This document shows, piece after piece, positions 1-12,112 of a stretch of 64,000 nt of DNA (positions are counted from its first letter, which is position 1; each line of letters starts with the position of its first letter). The DNA is from Budorcas taxicolor (taxonomy: Eukaryota > Chordata > Mammalia > Artiodactyla > Bovidae), in contig NC_068925.1 in assembly GCF_023091745.1 (NCBI RefSeq), positions 73,163,085-73,227,084 of the forward strand. The letters are read 5' to 3'. The translations under genes were made by a program, and so were the position numbers. The notes beneath the pieces are model-generated. The model searched no databases, was not told the origin of the DNA, and saw nothing but the letters and a program-made list of their open reading frames with translations.

Positions 1-1777
<1,777 letters not shown>

Positions 1778-1992
1778 GGGATCCCATATGGCGCTAGTGG
1801 TAAAGAACCCACCTGCCAGTGCAGGAGATACAACAGACGTAGGTTTGATCCCTGGGTCGGGAAGACCCCTTGGAGTAGGAAATGGCAACCCACTCTAGTA
1901 TTCTTGCCTGGAGAATCCCACAGACAGAGAAGCCTGGCAGGCTACTATCCATGGAGTCACAAAAAGTTGGACACGAGTGAACGACCAAGCAT
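1778..1992 (+). mobile_element. Bov-tA2-type SINE (tRNA-Glu derived)
   Basis: It carries the head GGCGCTAGTGGTAAAGAACC, the B-box-like GGTTTGATCCCTGG, the body ATGGCAACCCACTC...GTATTCTTGCCTGGAGAATCC and the tail GTTGGACACGAGTGA. An 11-bp ACAGCATAGAT occurs at 1741-1751 and 2001-2011, but it does not abut the element on either side, so it is not a clear target duplication. Confidence 0.9.
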
Positions 1993-2161
1993 AGATATAC
2001 ACAGCATAGATCTCAAAGACAATGCCCTGCATTTCTATTTTGCTTCAGAGTTTTCACACTTTGTTAGACTATGCATTTAACTTGCTCAAAGTCCACTATA
2101 CATGTTGGCACTAAAGAGAAAGAGAGGGATACAAAATTAAAACCAAGTTAGCGATTCCACT

Positions 2162-2423
2162 CGGAGAAGGCAATGGCAACCCACTCCAGTATTCTTGCCT
2201 GTCAAATCCCATGGATGGAGGAGCCTGGTAGGCTGCAATCCATGGGGTCACTAGGAGTCGGACATGACTGAGCGACTTCACTTTCACTTTTCACTCTCAT
2301 GCATTGGAGAAGGAAATGGCAACCCACTCCAGTGTTCTTGCCTGGAGAATCCCAGGGATGGGGGAGCCTGGTGGGCTGCCATCTCTGGAGCTGCACAGAG
2401 TCGGACATGACTGAAGTGACTTC

Positions 2424-2450
<27 letters not shown>
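2162..2450 (+). mobile_element. BOV-A2 dimeric SINE with CAG tail and perfect TSD
   Basis: Two Bov-A monomers lie in tandem; each begins GGAGAAGG(C/A)AATGGCAACCC, and they are joined by CGACTTCACTTTCACTTTT. The 3' end is a CAG repeat of nine units (2425-2451). GCGATTCCACT at 2151-2161 and 2451-2461 is a perfect 11-bp target-site duplication, exactly 300 bp apart, so both ends are defined. Confidence 0.96.
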
Positions 2451-2454
<4 letters not shown>

Positions 2455-2461
2455 TTCCACT

Positions 2462-3133
2462 TGCTGTTGTCTTCAGTGGACACATACCCCAATCCTACTG
2501 TATCTCATTGCACTAAAGATGATTCTGATATTTCTGTTTCTGTACCTTAGGTAGACATGGGCTATGCATGGAAGCAGGTCAGTGCAGCTCATGTTTTTAC
2601 CAAATTATTAGCATCTCTCCCCTCCCTGGAGGTTGTGCTGGGCTTACTGAGAGAGACATGCCAGTCCCTGGAGTGGCATGTCAGCCTGGGTATGGACTCT
2701 ACTTCGTGGATGATAGGAAGGCATTCTCAAGGGTGATTGAGGTCCTGTGAAACTTTTTTAGAAAATACACTCAGTGGAAGGTATGACTCCACTCTATTTA
2801 AAAATGTTGATTCTCTAAGCCCAGTGAGGTGGGCATGGCGGATGTCATCTCCATTGTATAAGAAGGTAAATTCCTCACCCGAGGTCATGCACAGCCAGGA
2901 CCTGGTTTCCAGTGCTTCCCTATGGCCATTCTCTCCAGACTGGGTTAGATTTAGTGGGGGCACAGGGCAGGACCACCACATATGATGATGCAACCCTGCA
3001 TAGGGGACAACTGGAAAGCAGTTTGCTGAGTCCTCAGAGCACCCTGACCTAAAACTGCATTTCTGCTGAGGGGTGAACTTCTCCTAATTTACACAAGGAT
3101 GTCCAGTGCGTTTGCAGGGGTTTCGTTCAAGGC
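2462..3133. other. Unassigned intron sequence
   Basis: Nothing recognised between the BOV-A2 and the BovB copy. Overlapping short ORFs on both strands at about 2727-2993 have no known homology. Confidence 0.6.
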
Positions 3134-5125
3134 TCAGTTTAGTTCAGTTGCTCAGTCATGTCTGACTCTTTGTGACTCTGGACTGCAGCATGCCAGTCTT
3201 CCCTGTCCATCATCAACTCCCGGAGCCTACTCAAACTCATGTCCATCACGTCAGTGATGCCATCCAGCCATCTCATCTTCTGTCGTCCCCTTCTCCTCCT
3301 GCCTCAATCTTTCCAAGCATCAAGGTCTTTTCCAAGGAGTCAGTTCTTCACATCAGGTGGCCAAAGTACTGGAGTTTCAGCTTTAGCATCCGTCCATCCA
3401 ATGAATATTCAGGAGTGATCTCCTTTAGGATTGACTGGTTGGATCTCCTTGCAGTCCAAGGGACTTTCAAGAGTCTTTTCCAACACCACAGTTCAAAAGC
3501 ATCAGTTCTTCAGTGCTCAGCTTTCTTTATAATCCAACTCTCACATCCATACATGACTACTGAAAAAACCATAGCTTGAACTAGACGAACCTTTGTTGGT
3601 AAAGTAATGTCTCGCTTTTAAATATGCTGTTGGTCATAGCTTTTCTTCCAAGGAGAAAGTGTCTTTTAATTTCATGGCTGCAGTCACCATTTGCAATGAT
3701 TTTGAAGCCCCCCAAAATAACATCTGTCACTGTTTCCCCATCTGTTTGCCATGAAGTGATGGGACCAGATCTTAGTTTTCTGAATGTTGAGTTTCAAACC
3801 AACCTTTTCACTCTCCTGTTTCACTTTCATCATGAGGCTCTTTAGTTCTTCACTTTCTGCCATAAGGGTGGTATCATTTGCATATGTGAGGTTATTGGTA
3901 TTTCTCCTGGCAATCTTGATTCCAGCTTGTGCTTCATCCAGCCTGGCATTTTGCATAATGTATTCTGTATATAAGTTAAATAAACAGGGTGACAATATAC
4001 AGCCTTGACGTACTCCTTTCTCAATTTGGAACCAGTCTGTTGTTCCATGTCCACTTCTAACTGTTGCTTCTTCACCTGCATACAGATTTCTCAGGAGGCA
4101 GGTCAGATGATCTGGTAGTCCCATCTCTTTCTGAATTCTCCACAGTTTGTTGTGATCCACACAGTCAAAGGCTTTGGCATAGTTAATAAAGCAAAGTGAA
4201 GTGAAGTCACTCAGTCGTGTCCGACTCTTTGTGACCCCGTGAACTGTAGCCCACCAGGCTCCTCTGTCCTTGGGATTCTCCAAGCAAGAATAGTGGAGTG
4301 GATTGCCATTTCCTTCTCCAGGGGAACTTCCCGACCCGGGGATTGAACCCAGGTCCTCCGCATTGCGGACAGACGCTTTAACCTCTGAGCCACCAGGGAA
4401 GCCAAAAGTAGATGTTTTTTTCTGGAACTCTCTTGATTTTTCTATGATTCAGCGGATGTTGGCAATTTGATCTCTGGTTCCTCTGCCTTTTCTGAATCCA
4501 GCTTGAACATCTGAAAGTTCATGGTTCATGTACTGTTGAAGGCTGGCTTGGAGAATTCTGAGCATTACTTTGCTAGCGTGTGAGATGAGTGCAATTGTGT
4601 GGTAGTTTGAGCATTCTTTGGCATTGCCTTTCTTTGGGATTGGAATGAAAACTGACCTTTTCCAGTCCTGTGGCCACTGCTGAGTTTTCCAGATTTGCTG
4701 GCATATTGAGTGCAGCACTTTCACAGCATCATCTTTTAGGATTTGAAAGAGTTCAGCTGAATTCCATCACCTCCACTGGCTTTGTTCATAGTGATGCTTT
4801 CTAAGGCCCACTTGACTTCACATTCCAGAATATCTGGCTCTAGGTGAGTGATCACATCATCATGGTTATCTGGGTCATGAAGATCTTTTTGTGTAATTCT
4901 TCTGTGTATTCTTGCCACCTCTTCTTAAAATCTTCTGCTTCTGTTAGGTCCATATCATTTCCATCCTTTATTGTGCCCATCTTTGCATGAAATTTTCCCT
5001 TGGTATCTCTACTTTTCTTGAAGAGATTTCTAGTCTTTCCCATTCTATTGTTTTTCTCTATTTCTTTGCATTGATCACTGAGGAAGGCTTTCTTATCTCT
5101 GCTATTCTTTGGAACTCTGTATTCA
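3134..5125 (-). mobile_element. BovB (RTE) LINE, 5'-truncated, split by a SINE
   Basis: A minus-strand BovB of about 1.8 kb, excluding the inserted SINE. It reads from the 3' end (CAGTTTAGTTCAGTTGCTCAG) back through the reverse transcriptase into the linker (5121-5125). Readable RT blocks are YAKAFDCVDHNKLW, GVRQGCILSPCLFNLY, the catalytic box and GPxTSWxIDG. The catalytic YADD has become YAND (3873-3884 minus), and stops and frameshifts break the frame, so the copy is dead. The fragment 4404-5125 continues with WKTQQWPQDWKRSVFIPIPKK and the WQEYTEELHKK region. BovB is an RTE-clade LINE found in ruminants and squamates. Confidence 0.95.
4195..4403 (-). mobile_element. Bov-tA SINE nested in BovB
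   Basis: A complete minus-strand Bov-tA: CACTCAGTCGTGTCCGACTC at the 3' side, ATTGCCATTTCCTTCTCCAGG in the body and GAGCCACCAGGGAAGCC at the tRNA-like head. BovB sequence resumes directly after it (GTAGATG...TTCTGG), so the SINE landed in an existing BovB copy. Confidence 0.94.
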
Positions 5126-5312
5126 ACATGGGGCAGAAATGGACGCAGATAGTGTTGGTTTCTTCCTAGGATTCTGTTCTTTGCTGGAACTCCTCCAAAT
5201 CCTACCCTTTCTTGAGGAATTTAGAAACTTTAAATTATTTTCTTAAGCTTGGAAATTTTACAGTTGCACCAAATTCTGTGTCTTTTTCCCAACAACTTCT
5301 TAATGACCAACT

Positions 5313-5715
5313 AAAATATACCTCAGAGATATTGTAGGTCCCATTCCACAAATTTTGATTTCCCAGTGCATGTAAAAGTTATGTTTACACTATAACTGTA
5401 AACATAGCTGTTTATTAAGTGTGCAGTAGCATTATGTCTAAAAAGGTTCATATGCCTTCATTAAAATTAACTAATTTATTGCTAAAAATTGCTAACCATC
5501 ATCTGTGCCTTCAGTGAGCTGTAATCTTTTCGTTGGTAGGTGGTTTGAAATACTGCAAAAAAATTACCAAAATATATGACACAGAGACATGAAGTGAGCA
5601 AATGCCGTTGAAAAAATGGCACCAATGGACTTGATCAGTGTTGGTTGTCACAAACCTTCAACTTATTCAAAAAAAATGCAGTGTCTGTGAAGCACAATAA
5701 AGTGAGGTCTGCCTG
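5313..5715 (+). mobile_element. Tigger1-derived MITE (TcMar-Tigger)
   Basis: The left end TATACCTCAGAGATATTG and the right end AAGCACAATAAAGTGAGG...GCCTG are the two termini of Tigger1. The left part follows Tigger1 (CCCAGTGCATGTAAAAGTTATG, AACCATCATCTG) to about 5530. It then jumps to the right end (AATTACCAAAATATATGACACAG), so the transposase middle is deleted. A TA lies at 5716-5717, as expected for the target duplication. The left TA is eroded. Confidence 0.85.
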
Positions 5716-6048
5716 TACTCTGTTAGACCCTGGGCTTGTTCCTAGGAATGCAGTTATGAAAAGACAGACCCAGCCTCGGCTCTGACAGTGTTTGCAGTAG
5801 TTAGGGGCAGCATCCATAGGTTAGAGCTGTAAGTGTTTTGATAGCGGCACACCTGGGGGTTGTCTCTTCACTCCAAACATAGGAGGTCAGGGAGGGAAGT
5901 CTTCCTAACAGGTGGGAAATTCATGCAGAACCAAAAGAGTAGTGCTGAGTTAGGCAGAGAGAAGGGCCGGGAATATCCCAGGCTGATGAAAGGAATGTGT
6001 AGACAAGAACAGCAGTGAGGGAGCGCTGAAGTTTGAAGAAACACAGAA
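5716..6048. other. Unassigned intron sequence
   Basis: Between the Tigger-type MITE and a MER5A-like element; nothing recognised. Confidence 0.6.
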
Positions 6049-6199
6049 CAGCGCTCCTCAGACTTTGATGTGTATATGAAATCACCTACAGATCAAAATT
6101 TGTATATCTCTATTCAGATAGGCCTACCAAAGGGCCTGAGATTCTGCTCCAGGTGCTGCCAGTGCCGCTGGGCCAAGTATCACACTCTGAGGAGCAAGG
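6049..6199 (+). mobile_element. MER5A-like hAT MITE
   Basis: Imperfect terminal inverted repeats: CAGCGCTCCTCAGACTTTG at the left and CTCTGAGGAGCAAGG at the right share the core GCTCCTCAGA. The internal text (TGAAATCACCTACAG, GGTGCTGCCAGTGCCGCTGG, CCAAGTATCACACT) follows MER5A (hAT-Charlie) with small losses. Confidence 0.75.
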
Positions 6200-6244
6200 A
6201 CAGAAAGCAGCCTCCGTGAAAGCCGACTTCCATGCCTTTCTCTT

Positions 6245-6320
6245 TTGCGGCACCCAATGCGGTGCCTGACACAGAAGGTGCTCCACCTGAATTGATGGAG
6301 CACTATCTCTTGAATAAATG
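6245..6320 (+). repeat. L2/MIR-type 3' tail
   Basis: GGTGCCTGACACAGAAGGTGCTCCACC...CTTGAATAAATGAGG resembles the L2 3' end. Short and degenerate. Confidence 0.45.
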
Positions 6321-6466
6321 AGGAGTCACCAGTGAACCTGGAGAGGTTGGGAAGGGCCAGTCATGCAGCCACATTTAAGAGTTTAGAATTTATCTTCAGG
6401 GTAGAGGTGGTGGGACCAGAGAGTGGGGTGAGGGGCGTTGAGGGGTTGTAAGCAGGATTTGTTTTT

Positions 6467-6937
6467 TGTTCAGTCACTAAGTTGTGTCCAGCTCTTTGCA
6501 ACCCCATGGACTGCAGCATGCCAGGCTTCCCTGTCCTTCTCCAAGAGTTGACTCAAACTCATGTCCATTGAGTCGGTAATGCCATCCAACCATCTCATCC
6601 TCTGTCATCCCCTTCTCCTCTTGCCTTCAATCATTCCCAGCATCAGGGTCTTTTCCACTGAGTCAGTTCTTCATGTCAAGTGGCCCAAGTATTGGAGCTT
6701 CAGCTTCAGCATCAGTTCTTCCAATGAATATTCAAGGTTGATTTCCTTTAGGATTGACTGGTTTGATCTCCTTGTGGTCCAAGGGACTCTCAAGAGTCAC
6801 CTCTAGCACCACAGTTTCAAAGCATCAACTCTTCTGCTCAGCCTTCTTTATGGTCCAACTCTCACATCCATACAAGACTACTGGAAAAACCATAGCTTTG
6901 ACTGTACAGACTTTTGTTGGCAAAGTGATGGCTCTGC
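6467..6937 (-). mobile_element. BovB 3'-end fragment
   Basis: A minus-strand copy from the 3' terminus (TTCAGTCACTAAGTTGTGTCC) to GGCAAAGTGATGGCTCTGC, covering the C-terminal end of the RT ORF and the 3' UTR. There is no intact frame. The 5' truncation is abutted by a BOV-A2. Confidence 0.93.
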
Positions 6938-6941
6938 AGGG

Positions 6942-7221
6942 TTGCTGCTGCTGCTACTGCTGCTAAGTCGCTTCAGTCGTGTCCGACTCTGTGTGACCCG
7001 ATAGACGGCAGCCCGCCAGGCTCCCCCGTCCCTGGGATTCTCCAGGCAAGAATACTGGAGTGGGTTGCCATTTCCTTCTCCAATGCATGAAAGTGAAAAG
7101 TGAAAAGTGAAAGTGAAGTCGCTCAGTCTTGTCTGACTCTTAGCGACCTCATGGACTGCAGCCCACCAGGCTCCTCCATCCATGGGATTTTCCAGGCAAG
7201 AGTACTGGAGTGGGGTGCCAT
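6942..7221 (-). mobile_element. BOV-A2 dimeric SINE
   Basis: A minus-strand dimer: a degenerate CTG tail (GCTGCTGCTGCTACTGCTGC) at the left, then the two Bov-A units separated by ATGAAAGTGAAAAGTGAAAAG. TGCAGGG at 6935-6941 and 7222-7228 is a 7-bp target duplication. The SINE therefore landed at the 5' edge of the BovB fragment. Confidence 0.92.
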
Positions 7222-7228
7222 TGCAGGG

Positions 7229-7847
7229 GTAATTGTGTATTAATCAGATTTTCATTTCAGAAAGACAACTTCATCAGAGAGTGGAGATGGAATACAACAT
7301 AGGAGACAGGAGGTGGGGGGCTTGTTAAGAATCACCCCAGTGACAAGATGGTTGTGGGCTGCTGGCGGAGGGATGGGGAAGAGGCAGTTGAGATGGAGAG
7401 GTGTCTGGGGAAATGGGAGGAGACTGACTGTAGGGATTTTTCTGGTGCTGCCTTCTGATGGGCAAGTATCTAGCTCATAGTCCTCCTGGAGGAGGTGCTT
7501 GGTTTACTGAGTGACTTTAAATGAACCTGATATTTACCAAGAAACAAATGGGTGATCAATGAGTGACTCAGAGCAAGCACTTCAGAGCCAAGGACAAGCT
7601 GTGTGAGGCTGAACTGACCAGCAGTGGCCTGGGAGGAACAGATTGAACAGAGATGGATGGGAGGAGGGGAAGGAGGAGGCCGAGTCTGTGGCTCCTTTCA
7701 CAATTTGCAGTTCAGTAGCTCGAAACCTTCAGCATTTTAAAGCTGTTCAGAGTGCCCTGAAGAAAAAGTCATTCCTTTGAGATTTTAAAATGTGAAATGT
7801 CACTCTTTAAAGGAATGTTTTTTTCTCTGATATTTACATTGGTGATG
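7229..7847. other. Unassigned intron sequence
   Basis: G/A-rich text (for example GGAGGTGGGGGGCTTG near 7310), but no repeat family or gene recognised. Confidence 0.55.
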
Positions 7848-8041
7848 GGTTAGTCTCTAAGTCATGTCTAACTCTGAAACTATGGACTGCAGCCCACCAG
7901 GCTCTTCTGTCTGTGGAGTTTCCCAGGTAAGAATACTGGAGTGGTTGCCATTTCCTTCTCCAGGGGATCTTCTTGACCCAGGGATCAAACTCGGCTTTTC
8001 TGCATTGGAGGCAAATTCCTTATGGACCCCAGGGAAGCTGG
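7848..8041 (-). mobile_element. Bov-tA SINE
   Basis: Minus-strand copy: CTAAGTCATGTCTAACTCTG, ATGGACTGCAGCCCACCAGG, GCCATTTCCTTCTCCAGG and a decayed tRNA-like head ending CCCAGGGAAGC. No clear target duplication. Confidence 0.9.
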
Positions 8042-8199
8042 AAAACACATATAAAGGCTTAAAGAAGAAAATCAATCACCCCAAAGACTCAAAGACTCCA
8101 AGAAATACTACTGTACCTTACACTTTCTGGTGTTTTGTCTTGCAGATGTTACATAATTGAAACTTCTACATGTATTCAATATGAAATAATACCTTTTAT

Positions 8200-9100
8200 C
8201 TTTTATTATGAAAACATCATAACAATATCCTTTTAAAAATTCCCCATAAATATAATTTAGAAGGAATTTTATTAATACTTCCTTTATTGCTGGATATTTA
8301 TGAACTCTAAATTTTCTTGATTAAACACAATGCTGGCATGAAAATCTTTGTGCAAAGATATTAGTTGACATTCTGAAATATTTCCTAGAAGTTGAAAATT
8401 ACTGTGTCAAAGAATGTGAACCAAGGTTCCTGAGACATTTTGCCAAATAGTGTTTCAGAATTGAACCCATTTCCAAGTTCACTTGCAGACTGTGTCTGAC
8501 TCATTGAACTGCTCCAGCATTGAATATTGAATCATTTTAAAAGATCAAATTGCCTACAATTACAGTTTTTTTTTGTTTAACAAGTATTTTTAATGCAAGT
8601 GCGACTGAAGCATTTTTTCTTATTAATATCCATTTAAAATTACTTTTTATATTAATTGTTCAGATTCTTTGCCATATGTTCTACTTAATTCTTGCGATTT
8701 TCTCATTGGTTTTCCTCACAAACTTTTAATAAATTGGTTTGTCCCCCCCCCCACCCCCCCATTAGTATTTGCAAGGACAACTTTGTAGAAAAGATCTAAC
8801 TATTGATAGGCATTCATGTTTTTGTTACCATTGAGGGAGTTGGGAATAATTAGCAGAAGGCTTCATGGTGTGTTTTGGAATGAGTGTGTGGAATACTATT
8901 ATGTATCTTGGAGACTGGCTTATCTGAAAGGTTTCTTTCTATTTATTGGGCAGTCTAATCAGTAAACCTGGACCTTTTGGTATTGCTATATATTTTGTAT
9001 CATTCCTTAACTCATTCTCAGTATGCTGGATAAGTTTCTTACATTAGTGACAGTCATCATTCATGAACTCATTTAGCAAATATTTAGGTGGTCATTTTTG
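8200..9100 (-). mobile_element. Old antisense L1 fragment (L1M type), tentative
   Basis: AT-rich sequence. Phrases such as AAGTTGAAAATTACTGTGTCAA and CATTTTGCCAAATAGTGTTTC echo the antisense ORF2 3' region of old mammalian L1. Highly diverged, and the boundaries are guesses. A poly-C run with one A lies at 8743-8760. Confidence 0.4.
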
Positions 9101-9117
9101 TGCTGGCCAATTAGTTT

Positions 9118-9314
9118 CTCCATTTTTCTTTTTTTTTAAATATTAAATTTATTTATTTTAATTGGAGGCTAATTACTTTACAATATTGTATTGGTTTTGC
9201 CATACATCAACATGAATCCGCCACGGGTGTACACATGTTCCGCATCCTGAACCCCCTTCCCTCCTCCCTCCCCGTACCATCCCTCTGGGTCATCCCAATG
9301 CACCAGCCCAAAGT
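9118..9314 (-). mobile_element. Ruminant L1 3'-end fragment
   Basis: An oligo-T stretch, then TTAATTGGAGGCTAATTAC, CAATATTGTATTGGTTTTGCC, CATCAACATGAATCCGCCAC and TGGGTCATCCCAATGCACC. This is the 3' UTR of the same young L1 family as the 24.7-27.2 kb copy, truncated to about 190 bp. Confidence 0.9.
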
Positions 9315-9626
9315 TAAGAAGTATTAGCCATGAGTGAAAGTACTCCACCCTCAGGACAACACTCCCCAGCATGTGACTAACTCTGCAACTCGTGGTGTGA
9401 CTGGAAGCCCGGGTTTGGAAGCCTTGCATCGGCTTCTCCAGCAGAGAAGTGCAGGAAAAGGCAGCTTAGAGCCAGGAGAAGCTGCCGGCCGGTCCTTGAT
9501 TACCTACTGCAGGCCTGTGGGTTTGAACCGCAGAGATCCACATATGAGAAACCTACTCTGCCTTGAGGCGGTGGCAGTCTAGTTGTGAGGACAAACCATC
9601 GCTTGCCTAGTTTGCCAACAGATTGT
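9315..9626. other. Unassigned intron sequence
   Basis: No family recognised. It is more GC-rich than its surroundings and sits between two retroelement insertions. Confidence 0.55.
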
Positions 9627-9918
9627 CTTTTCTTTTTCCAATTCATTTTTGACTGCTCTGGGTCTTCATTGCTGCACTTGGGCTGCTCTCTAGCCACGGT
9701 GCACAGGCTTCTCATTGTGGTGCTTCTCTCGCTGCTGAGCACTCCAGGGTATGCATGCGTTTCAGTAGCTGTGGCCCCTGGGCTCCTGGGCTCAGTAGTT
9801 GTAGCACACAGGCTTAGTTGCCCTGAGGCATGTAGAATCTTCCTGGATCAGGAATCGAACCTGTGTCCCCTGCGTTGGTAGGCAGATCCTTTACCACTGG
9901 ACCACCACGGTGGTTACC
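9627..9918 (-). mobile_element. CHR-2-type SINE (cetartiodactyl)
   Basis: Minus strand: CTGGGTCTTCATTGCTGC, TGGTGCTTCTCTCGCTGC, TTTCAGTAGCTGTGGCCC, CTTAGTTGCCCTGAGGCATG and the tRNA-like head GGAATCGAACCTGTGTCCCC...TTTACCACTGGACCACCA. These are hallmarks of the CHR family shared by ruminants and whales. Confidence 0.88.
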
Positions 9919-10023
9919 ACTACCACCAACGGATCGTTCGTTCACTTATTCAGTACTAGAAGCTGTTAATACATGAGGGATATTGATACTAAATCACACA
10001 CATATTGAAAGCTGTTTTGCCTA

Positions 10024-10472
10024 TTAAATTTTTTCTCTTTAATTAAAGACTTTAAAAATACCATATCTGTTGTTGTTCATTTGCTCAGTCATGTCCAACT
10101 CTTTGCAACCCTATGGACTGAAGCATGCCAGGCTTCCCTGTCCTTCACCATCTCCCAGAGTTGGCTCAAATTCATGTCCTTTGAGTCAGTGATGCCGTCC
10201 AACCACCTCATCCTCTGTCTTCCCTTTCTCCTCTTGCCTTCATTCTTTCCCAGAATCAGGGTCTTTTCCAGTGAGTCAGTTCTTCCCATCAGGTGGCTGA
10301 AGTATTGGAGTTTCAGCTTCAGCATCAGTCTTTCCAATGAATAATCAGGACTGGTTTTCTTTAGGATGGACTGGTTGGATCTCCTTGCTGTCCAAGGGAC
10401 TCTCAAGAGTCTTCTCTGACACCACCTTTAAATTTTTTTCTCTTTGACTAAAGACTTTTAAAATACCATATG
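10024..10472. repeat. Long direct repeat (~44 bp) flanking a BovB fragment
   Basis: 10024-10066 and about 10429-10472 share TTTTCTCTTT-(A/G)A-(T/C)TAAAGAC-TTT-AAAA-TACCATAT with a few substitutions and 1-nt indels. They lie directly on either side of the BovB piece. The length exceeds the usual LINE target duplication. Confidence 0.8.
10067..10428 (-). mobile_element. BovB 3'-end fragment between long direct repeats
   Basis: Starts at a GTTGTTGTTCATTTGCTCAG 3' end and runs to GTCTTCTCTGACACCACC. It covers the last part of the RT ORF and the 3' UTR. A broken minus-strand frame still shows WTARRSNQSILK, LMLKLKLQYF and RWLDGITDS. Confidence 0.93.
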
Positions 10473-10714
10473 TAAGTTAAAAAATGTTTTTCAGTCTTTT
10501 TCTTTATGGTTCTAACCTTTATATAATGCTCAGGAAGCTCTTCTCCTTGCCTAAATAATAAACATATTCTTCCATTTTCCCTTCTGGTACTTTTAGAGCA
10601 TTTTTGTTATCATCAATCTCTTTCTTTCTAATTTGAAATGCTCTTTTTTAAAATGCTAAATGTTCACATTCATGTATTTGTGTCTCTCCTCCTCTTTTTT
10701 TTTTTTTTTCAGGA

Positions 10715-10895
10715 ATCTTTTTGTAACTTATTAGCTTTGTGAGTTTGGTTAAAGTGCCTTCCCACTTGGGTTCTCCATATTTAAATTAAAGATAATGTCA
10801 CAGTAGCAGTTCCACCTCACAGAGCTGTGAAAAGTAACCCATGATGTGTCAGGGTTTGGCCCCACTGTAAGCACTCAGTAAATGATATTGTTTTC
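10715..10895 (+). repeat. MIR SINE
   Basis: Order of motifs as in MIR: AACTTATTAGCTTTGTGAG, ATATTTAAATTAAAGATAATG, CACCTCACAGAGCTGTGAAAAG, then AAGCACTCAGTAAATGATATT. Old and diverged. Confidence 0.7.
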
Positions 10896-11489
10896 ATTTT
10901 TGCTTGTTTTAGGGTCACTGCCATTGGTTCCTAATTACTATGGAAATTACTATGGTTCCTAATTACTATAGTAAGTAACCCCTGTCGTTAGTTTTCTCTT
11001 CAAAAATTTCTTGGCTGTTCTGCCACCTTTATTTTTCTATTTGAATTGAATGCCAATTCATCAAGCCCTGAGAAAAACAAATCAAAAAAGAAACAATTGA
11101 GATTCTGATTGAAATTGAATTAAATTTATATATTGAAAGAAGAGGTTTGACATCTTACAGAACTGAATCTTCTCATCTATAAACAGTGTAACTCTCTCCT
11201 TTATTGAGGTTTTGTTTTTTGCTCTTTAATCAAATTTAAATTACATTGAGACCCAAGCATTGCATTTTCTAGCTTTTCCCTTGTTATGGTTGAGACTGGC
11301 TCTTTTCCTTAGGAACAGGTGAAGGCAGCTTTGGATTTTCATTAAACTCCTTAAGATACATTGTCTTTTACAGTCATATAAACACCCCTGTGAGGTGAGA
11401 TTGAACATTTCAAACTTATAGATGAGGAAAGAAGGAAAGAAAGTAATAGTTTTATATATCCATGTATCAGGCATTTCAGCTTAATCTAA
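10896..11489. other. Unassigned intron sequence
   Basis: Nothing recognised. A local duplication, CTAATTACTATGGAAATTAC followed by CTAATTACTATAG, lies at about 10931-10975. Confidence 0.55.
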
Positions 11490-11690
11490 AGTCAATCTTG
11501 TGGCTCAGAGAGTAAAGAATCTGCCTGCAATGCTGGAGACCGGGGTTCGATCCCTGGGTCGGGAAGATCCCCTGGAGAAAGAAATGGCAAGCTGCTCCAG
11601 TATTCTTGTCTGGAGAATCCCATGGACAGAGGAGCCTGGCAGGCTACAGTCCATAGGGTCGCAAAGAGTTGGACAGGACTCTGACACACT
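11490..11690 (+). mobile_element. Bov-tA SINE
   Basis: TTGTGGCTCAGAGAGTAAAG, GGGGTTCGATCCCTGGGTCG, TCCAGTATTCTTGTCTGGAG and TCGCAAAGAGTTGGACAGG, all in order. The tail is followed by a small duplicated cluster (11684-11755). Confidence 0.92.
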
Positions 11691-11765
11691 AAAGTAGATC
11701 TAACGTAGACCTACTATGTTACACCAGAGTAGTAGATCTAACACACTAAAGTAGACTAACGCTAA
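11684..11765. repeat. Local direct-repeat cluster at a SINE tail
   Basis: ACACACTAAAGTAGA occurs exactly at 11684-11698 and 11741-11755. GTAGATCTAAC and CTAAAGTAG recur between and after them. It looks like slippage or local duplication at the SINE 3' end. Confidence 0.85.
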
Positions 11766-11885
11766 AGTAGGTCTATTATCCCCATTTTACAAATAAGGAA
11801 GCTGATTCTGGGAGAAGTTCAAGTGACATGGTCAAAGCATACAATAAGTGAAGGCGGGGCTCGAACAGAGGGCTTGGGATTCTGA
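11764..11885 (-). repeat. MIR SINE
   Basis: Reverse MIR text: TATCCCCATTTTACAAATAAG, GAAGTTCAAGTGACATGGTC and GGGGCTCGAACAGAGGGC. Confidence 0.7.
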
Positions 11886-12112
11886 ATGAGATGTCCTAAA
11901 GACTAGTGGTCACTACCTCCCCTATCCTCTCTCATCTTCTCACACTTGTCGTTTGTCTCAGTAAAGTTGACCAAAACCTTGCTGGTCTGTTTCCCGGAGC
12001 AGACTGCTATTCTCTAGTTTCTGGACTCATCCCAATGGCCCAGCACGTGCAGCCCTTGCCAAGGGCCAGTCAAGTGGCTTGGTGGATTCTGTTGCGTTCG
12101 AATGTGACCTGG

